Source: Deltaproteobacteria bacterium
Lineage (GTDB): Bacteria > Myxococcota_A > UBA9160 > UBA6930
Assembly (NCBI GenBank): GCA_029261815.1
Contig: JAJDAQ010000069.1
Location: 76,340 to 140,339 of the forward strand
DNA: 64,000 bases
Reading direction: 5' to 3'
Shown here: positions 61,206 to 64,000 of the stretch, piece after piece
Numbering within the stretch: the stretch's first letter is position 1
Layout of the letters: every line of letters begins with the position of its first letter
Notes under the pieces: generated by a model
What the model saw: only the letters and a program-made list of their open reading frames with translations
Database searches by the model: none
Told to the model about the DNA's origin: nothing
Program-made: the position numbers and the translations under genes

Positions 61206-62759
61206 TCAGACCAGGGTCAGGAGGTCGTGTGCTCCGGCCATCCGCTCCGGGATATTGAGGCCGACCGGACAACTCCCTGCACACGGTGCGCTGCAGTTCA
61301 CGCAGGCAGACGCGTTCTTCTCAAGCTTCGAGTAGAGGCGCATGGCTTCCTTCTCATCGCCGTAGTCCTCGAAGTACATGCGGTGGCGCAATACATCGTG
61401 GATGGCGACCTGTTCGGGGCAACTCGACAAGCAGGCACCGCAATGGGGCGCGCAGTAGGTGCCCACGATCTGCCGGTCGTACTCTTCCAACGTCGCGACG
61501 TCGTCGTGCGTCAACGGCTTCCCCGACGCCTGCAGGTACTCGTCGATGTGCTGGTGCTTGAAGAACGAGATGATCGCGGCCGACACGTTCTTGTTCGACA
61601 GCACCCACTTGAGGGCTGCCTGGCTGTAGGCCGGCGCCTGGTCCTGGAAGGCCGACAGGTTGGCGTGCTTGCCACCCTTGAGCGTCTTCATGGCGACGAT
61701 GCCCATGTCCTGTTCGGCCACCGCGCGGTCGATCAAGCCCGGCATCGCCGGCCATGCCCCGTGATGGTAGGCGAGCATCATCACGTCGAAGCGGCCAGAA
61801 TCGATGCCGGCTTCGACGACCTCGACCAGGTTCGGTGTGTGCGACGAGAAGCCGAGAAAACGCAACTTCCCTTCTTCCTTGAGCCGGTCAACGGCCTCGT
61901 GGAGGTTCGGATCGAGCAGCCTGTCGACGGAGTCGCAGGCGTGGACGTGCGCAAGGTCGGCATAGTCGGTCCCGAGGCGCGTGAGGCTCTCCTCGATGAT
62001 GCGCTTGTAGTCGGCGACCGATGATCCTGCGCCAAGATGTCCCCAGGGAGTGCAGAACTTGGTGGCGAGGAAGACCTTGTCGCGGTGGCCCTTGATTGCT
62101 TCGGCGATGGCCGACTCGCTGCCGGTCGCCGAATAGTCGGGCGATGTATCCACGTAGTTGATGCCGCGGTCGATGGCACTGCGAACGATATCGACGCCCG
62201 TACTCTCGCCGACGAGCCGACCGATGCGCCCAGCACCCACGACGATGTCAGAAACGCGCCAGTTGGTTCGACCGAGTCGGCGGTAGCCGGCTTCGGGATC
62301 GACGCGCGCGCCCTTCCATGCCTCCGGGTATTCGGGATGGGTCTGCGGTGCGGGCACCTGGACGTTGCCCAGGTAGGCGTTCCACCCGTCGTGCTTCTCG
62401 CCGAAGCCCAGGAACGCGCGCGCACCCGCGACGCCGGTCGCCAACGCGGTCGCGCCCAACGCAGCCACTCCGCCGCGCAGCACGCTGCGGCGTTCGGGGT
62501 CTGTGCCCGTCGCCGGGCGACTTCCGAAGCGATAGGTGAGGACGGCGAGTCCCAACAGCGCAACAACCAACCAGAACACGCCCGCGATGGCGTTGGGTCC
62601 CTGGTAGAAGAGGCGGAAGAACTTCTCGATCACGCCGCCGAGTGGGTAGGCCGTCCAATCGAGACCGATCGGGAGCGAGTACAGGATGCCGCCCACAACG
62701 AAGAAACCGAAGGCCGCGATCCCGAGGATCCAGCCAGACAAGCGCAAGGTTCGAGACAT
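61206..62759 (-). CDS. Membrane-anchored aldo/keto reductase with ferredoxin-like C-terminus
   Basis: 517 residues. Two or three membrane helices come first (about 7-30, 42-52, 58-76), then a twin-arginine-like segment (ERRSVLRGGVAAL). The aldo/keto reductase barrel (about 160-420) has YVDTSPDYSATG, LATKFCTPWG and HVHACDS. Two cysteine clusters follow, CAPHCGACLSSCP and CVNCSAPCAGSCP, for two 4Fe-4S clusters. The arrangement suggests membrane-linked electron transfer outside the cytoplasm. It is a paralogue of the protein at 12752-13975, with extra N-terminal helices. Confidence 0.88.
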   Translation of the reverse strand: MSRTLRLSGWILGIAAFGFFVVGGILYSLPIGLDWTAYPLGGVIEKFFRLFYQGPNAIAGVFWLVVALLGLAVLTYRFGSRPATGTDPERRSVLRGGVAALGATALATGVAGARAFLGFGEKHDGWNAYLGNVQVPAPQTHPEYPEAWKGARVDPEAGYRRLGRTNWRVSDIVVGAGRIGRLVGESTGVDIVRSAIDRGINYVDTSPDYSATGSESAIAEAIKGHRDKVFLATKFCTPWGHLGAGSSVADYKRIIEESLTRLGTDYADLAHVHACDSVDRLLDPNLHEAVDRLKEEGKLRFLGFSSHTPNLVEVVEAGIDSGRFDVMMLAYHHGAWPAMPGLIDRAVAEQDMGIVAMKTLKGGKHANLSAFQDQAPAYSQAALKWVLSNKNVSAAIISFFKHQHIDEYLQASGKPLTHDDVATLEEYDRQIVGTYCAPHCGACLSSCPEQVAIHDVLRHRMYFEDYGDEKEAMRLYSKLEKNASACVNCSAPCAGSCPVGLNIPERMAGAHDLLTLV

Positions 62760-62799
62760 GGAGCCCCCTCCTGCCGCGCAGTATATGCGACTGGGAAAG

Positions 62800-63618
62800 T
62801 TACGGGCGGAGTTCATTCGCGATTCGGGCGATCCGCTCGAGCCCGGCGCGGTCCTCGGGAGCGAGATCGAACCAACAATCGGCCGACGGCCGGCCCGCAT
62901 CCAGCTGCGCCGTCGCTTGGGCCCGAACGGCGGAAACCTCACCCGTGATGGCGACGCGCGGCCCGACTGAACTGGGTTCCGATCCCTGTGACCAAGCCTC
63001 GAAGTACACGCCCGTGTCGGTTCCGGGACGGATCAGTACGCCCAGGCCAAGCCGGGCCGCGCGCGTCAGGGCCCCGGCAGCCGCGGCACCGACCCACAAC
63101 GGCGGCCCTCCGGCTCGCGCCGGCTTCGGAAACACCTCGATGCCTTCCACCGAGAAGTGCTGGCCTTCGAAGTCGACGGGGCTGTCCGACCAGGCCGCCC
63201 GCAGCAAGGCGACGGCCTCTTCGAAGCGATCGCCGCGCTCGGCGGCTTCGAGCCCGAACCCGGCCAGGTCCTCGCGATCCGCCCCGAGGCCGATCCCGAG
63301 TTCGAAGCGGCCGGCCGAGAGCGAATCCACGGTGGCCGCATCCTCGGCGGCGCGAAGCGGGTGATGAAGTGGGAGCGGCAGCAGAGCGGTCGCAATCGCG
63401 ATCCGCTCGGTCCGCGCCGCGATCGCGGCGCAGACCGGCAACGCGGCCGGCACCCCACCGGCACCCAACCGTTCGGGAACGGCCACGACCTCGAGGCCAG
63501 CCGCTTCCGCCTCCACCGCGGCATCGACCATGGCCACCGTCTGCGCCGGGTCGGCGGCATTCTCGGGAACCAGGCGAATGCCGACTCGGGAGGCGGGCGG
63601 CGACAACGTTTCATTCAT
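62800..63618 (-). CDS. LLM-class (luciferase-like) flavin- or F420-dependent oxidoreductase
   Basis: 272 residues, slightly short for the family. The TIM-barrel pattern shows VAMVDAAVEAEAAGLEVVAVPERLG, RIAIATALLPLPLHHPLRAAEDAATVDSLSAGRFELGIGLG in pieces (DSLSAGRFELGIGLG) and PPLWVGAAAAG. Members use FMN or F420; the cofactor cannot be told with confidence. ATG 63618 is 20 bases from the divergent gene at the right edge. Confidence 0.85.
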   Translation of the reverse strand: MNETLSPPASRVGIRLVPENAADPAQTVAMVDAAVEAEAAGLEVVAVPERLGAGGVPAALPVCAAIAARTERIAIATALLPLPLHHPLRAAEDAATVDSLSAGRFELGIGLGADREDLAGFGLEAAERGDRFEEAVALLRAAWSDSPVDFEGQHFSVEGIEVFPKPARAGGPPLWVGAAAAGALTRAARLGLGVLIRPGTDTGVYFEAWSQGSEPSSVGPRVAITGEVSAVRAQATAQLDAGRPSADCWFDLAPEDRAGLERIARIANELRP

Positions 63619-63638
63619 CGCCCCGTATACTCGCCAAG

Positions 63639-64000
63639 ATGGCCGCCACACGCCGGATCACGGCCGACCTCCACCGGGTCGAGGCCATCGCACACCCCAA
63701 TACTTGCGGCGTGGCCCTCAGCTTCCTGCCGACCAGTCGCAACGCGCGCGAGATCGACCTGGTCGATGTCTTCGCGCCCCTCGGCCCCGGCCTCACGCTC
63801 GAGTCCACGGACGGCGTCGGAACCGTCATGCGTGTGGCACGCGCTGGCCGCGTCTCGGCACCGAAGTCCCCCGAAGAGTGGATCGACCAGCCCGAACAGG
63901 CTGCGCAACGCCTCTCGGCCGCCATCGGCCGGAGCTTCGCGCTCGACATCACCCCGCGGCTACGGCTTCGGTTCCTTGCATGGACCGAAGACGAACCGAT
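63639..64000 (+). CDS. Partial gene of unknown function (runs off right edge)
   Basis: 120 residues are visible from ATG 63639, with no stop to the window end. Segments TADLHRVEAIAHPNTC and IDLVDVFAPLGPGLTLESTDGVG show no family I recognise. The frame is open while the other five contain stops, and codon use fits neighbours, so a real gene is likely. It is divergent from the luciferase-like gene with a 20-base gap. Confidence 0.55.
   Translation, partial: MAATRRITADLHRVEAIAHPNTCGVALSFLPTSRNAREIDLVDVFAPLGPGLTLESTDGVGTVMRVARAGRVSAPKSPEEWIDQPEQAAQRLSAAIGRSFALDITPRLRLRFLAWTEDEP

Noticed and set aside
1-64000. tRNA, rRNA, CRISPR array, insertion sequence or prophage
   Set aside because: I looked in all intergenic gaps and found no cloverleaf-like sequence, repeat-spacer pattern, transposase or phage gene; T-loop-like strings inside genes were coincidental.

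Overview
This 64 kb window is high-GC bacterial DNA with very dense coding: 58 protein genes, almost no gaps over 200 bases, and frequent 1-4 base stop/start overlaps. A TonB-dependent receptor and an RND efflux pump show a Gram-negative cell envelope. A tungsten/molybdenum-type aldehyde:ferredoxin oxidoreductase, crotonase and SDR genes, a luciferase-like oxidoreductase and ferredoxin-tailed aldo/keto reductases suggest a free-living, metabolically versatile organism of the former Deltaproteobacteria (Myxococcota/Binatota-like). That placement is inference from gene content only. I see no rRNA, tRNA, insertion sequence, prophage or CRISPR array.

Region 1 (1-20.7 kb) is mixed housekeeping and accessory content. 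It holds a fused Ada/AlkA alkylation-repair protein cut by the left edge, a TonB receptor divergent from an enoyl-CoA hydratase across a palindromic operator-like site, a DUF4124-glutaredoxin protein, and a MurA with Asp in place of the fosfomycin-target Cys. It continues with a tyrosine phosphatase, a ferredoxin reductase-type flavoprotein, a YbjQ-YbjQ-M48 peptidase-sugar lactone oxidase run, a nitroreductase, and a Tat-exported Fe-S aldo/keto reductase. An RND pump and adaptor are divergent from a TetR-SDR pair.

Region 2 (20.7-44.1 kb) is a large surface-glycan locus. Ten minus-strand genes (34.9 to 20.7 kb) form one tightly coupled operon: DUF7033-type deacetylase, FemAB-like acyltransferase, GT39-like transferase, formyltransferase, an unrecognised toroid/beta protein, polyprenyl-phosphate-type GT2, AsnB, flippase-like protein, UDP-GlcNAc 2-epimerase, and an unusual NodB-type deacetylase fused to a NodU-type carbamoyltransferase. 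A divergent plus-strand operon carries a WbpD-like N-acetyltransferase, a WbpE-like aminotransferase and a GT2. A second GT39, a Wzx-like flippase, a Gfo/Idh dehydrogenase, another GT2 of the same subtype and an MFS protein complete it. Together they could make a diacetamido-uronic-acid-containing glycan that is deacetylated, carbamoylated, formylated and amidated, and moved across the membrane. The UDP-sugar 6-dehydrogenase, polymerase and initiating transferase are not in the window.

Region 3 (44.1-64 kb) holds a penicillin-binding transpeptidase, an Nfu Fe-S carrier, a HAD hydrolase, a CBS protein, a lone TOPRIM protein, a LuxR-type response regulator and an RNA uridine methyltransferase. 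A compact metal-pterin cluster follows (MoaD-like, aldehyde:ferredoxin oxidoreductase, MoeA, MoeA fused to a PBP-like domain), with a perfect 13-bp hairpin after the oxidoreductase. Then come a HEAT-like exported protein, ApaH, a TetR-membrane protein pair, a TrkA-N/DHH phosphoesterase, a pterin dehydratase, a second Fe-S aldo/keto reductase, a luciferase-like oxidoreductase and a partial unknown gene at the right edge.
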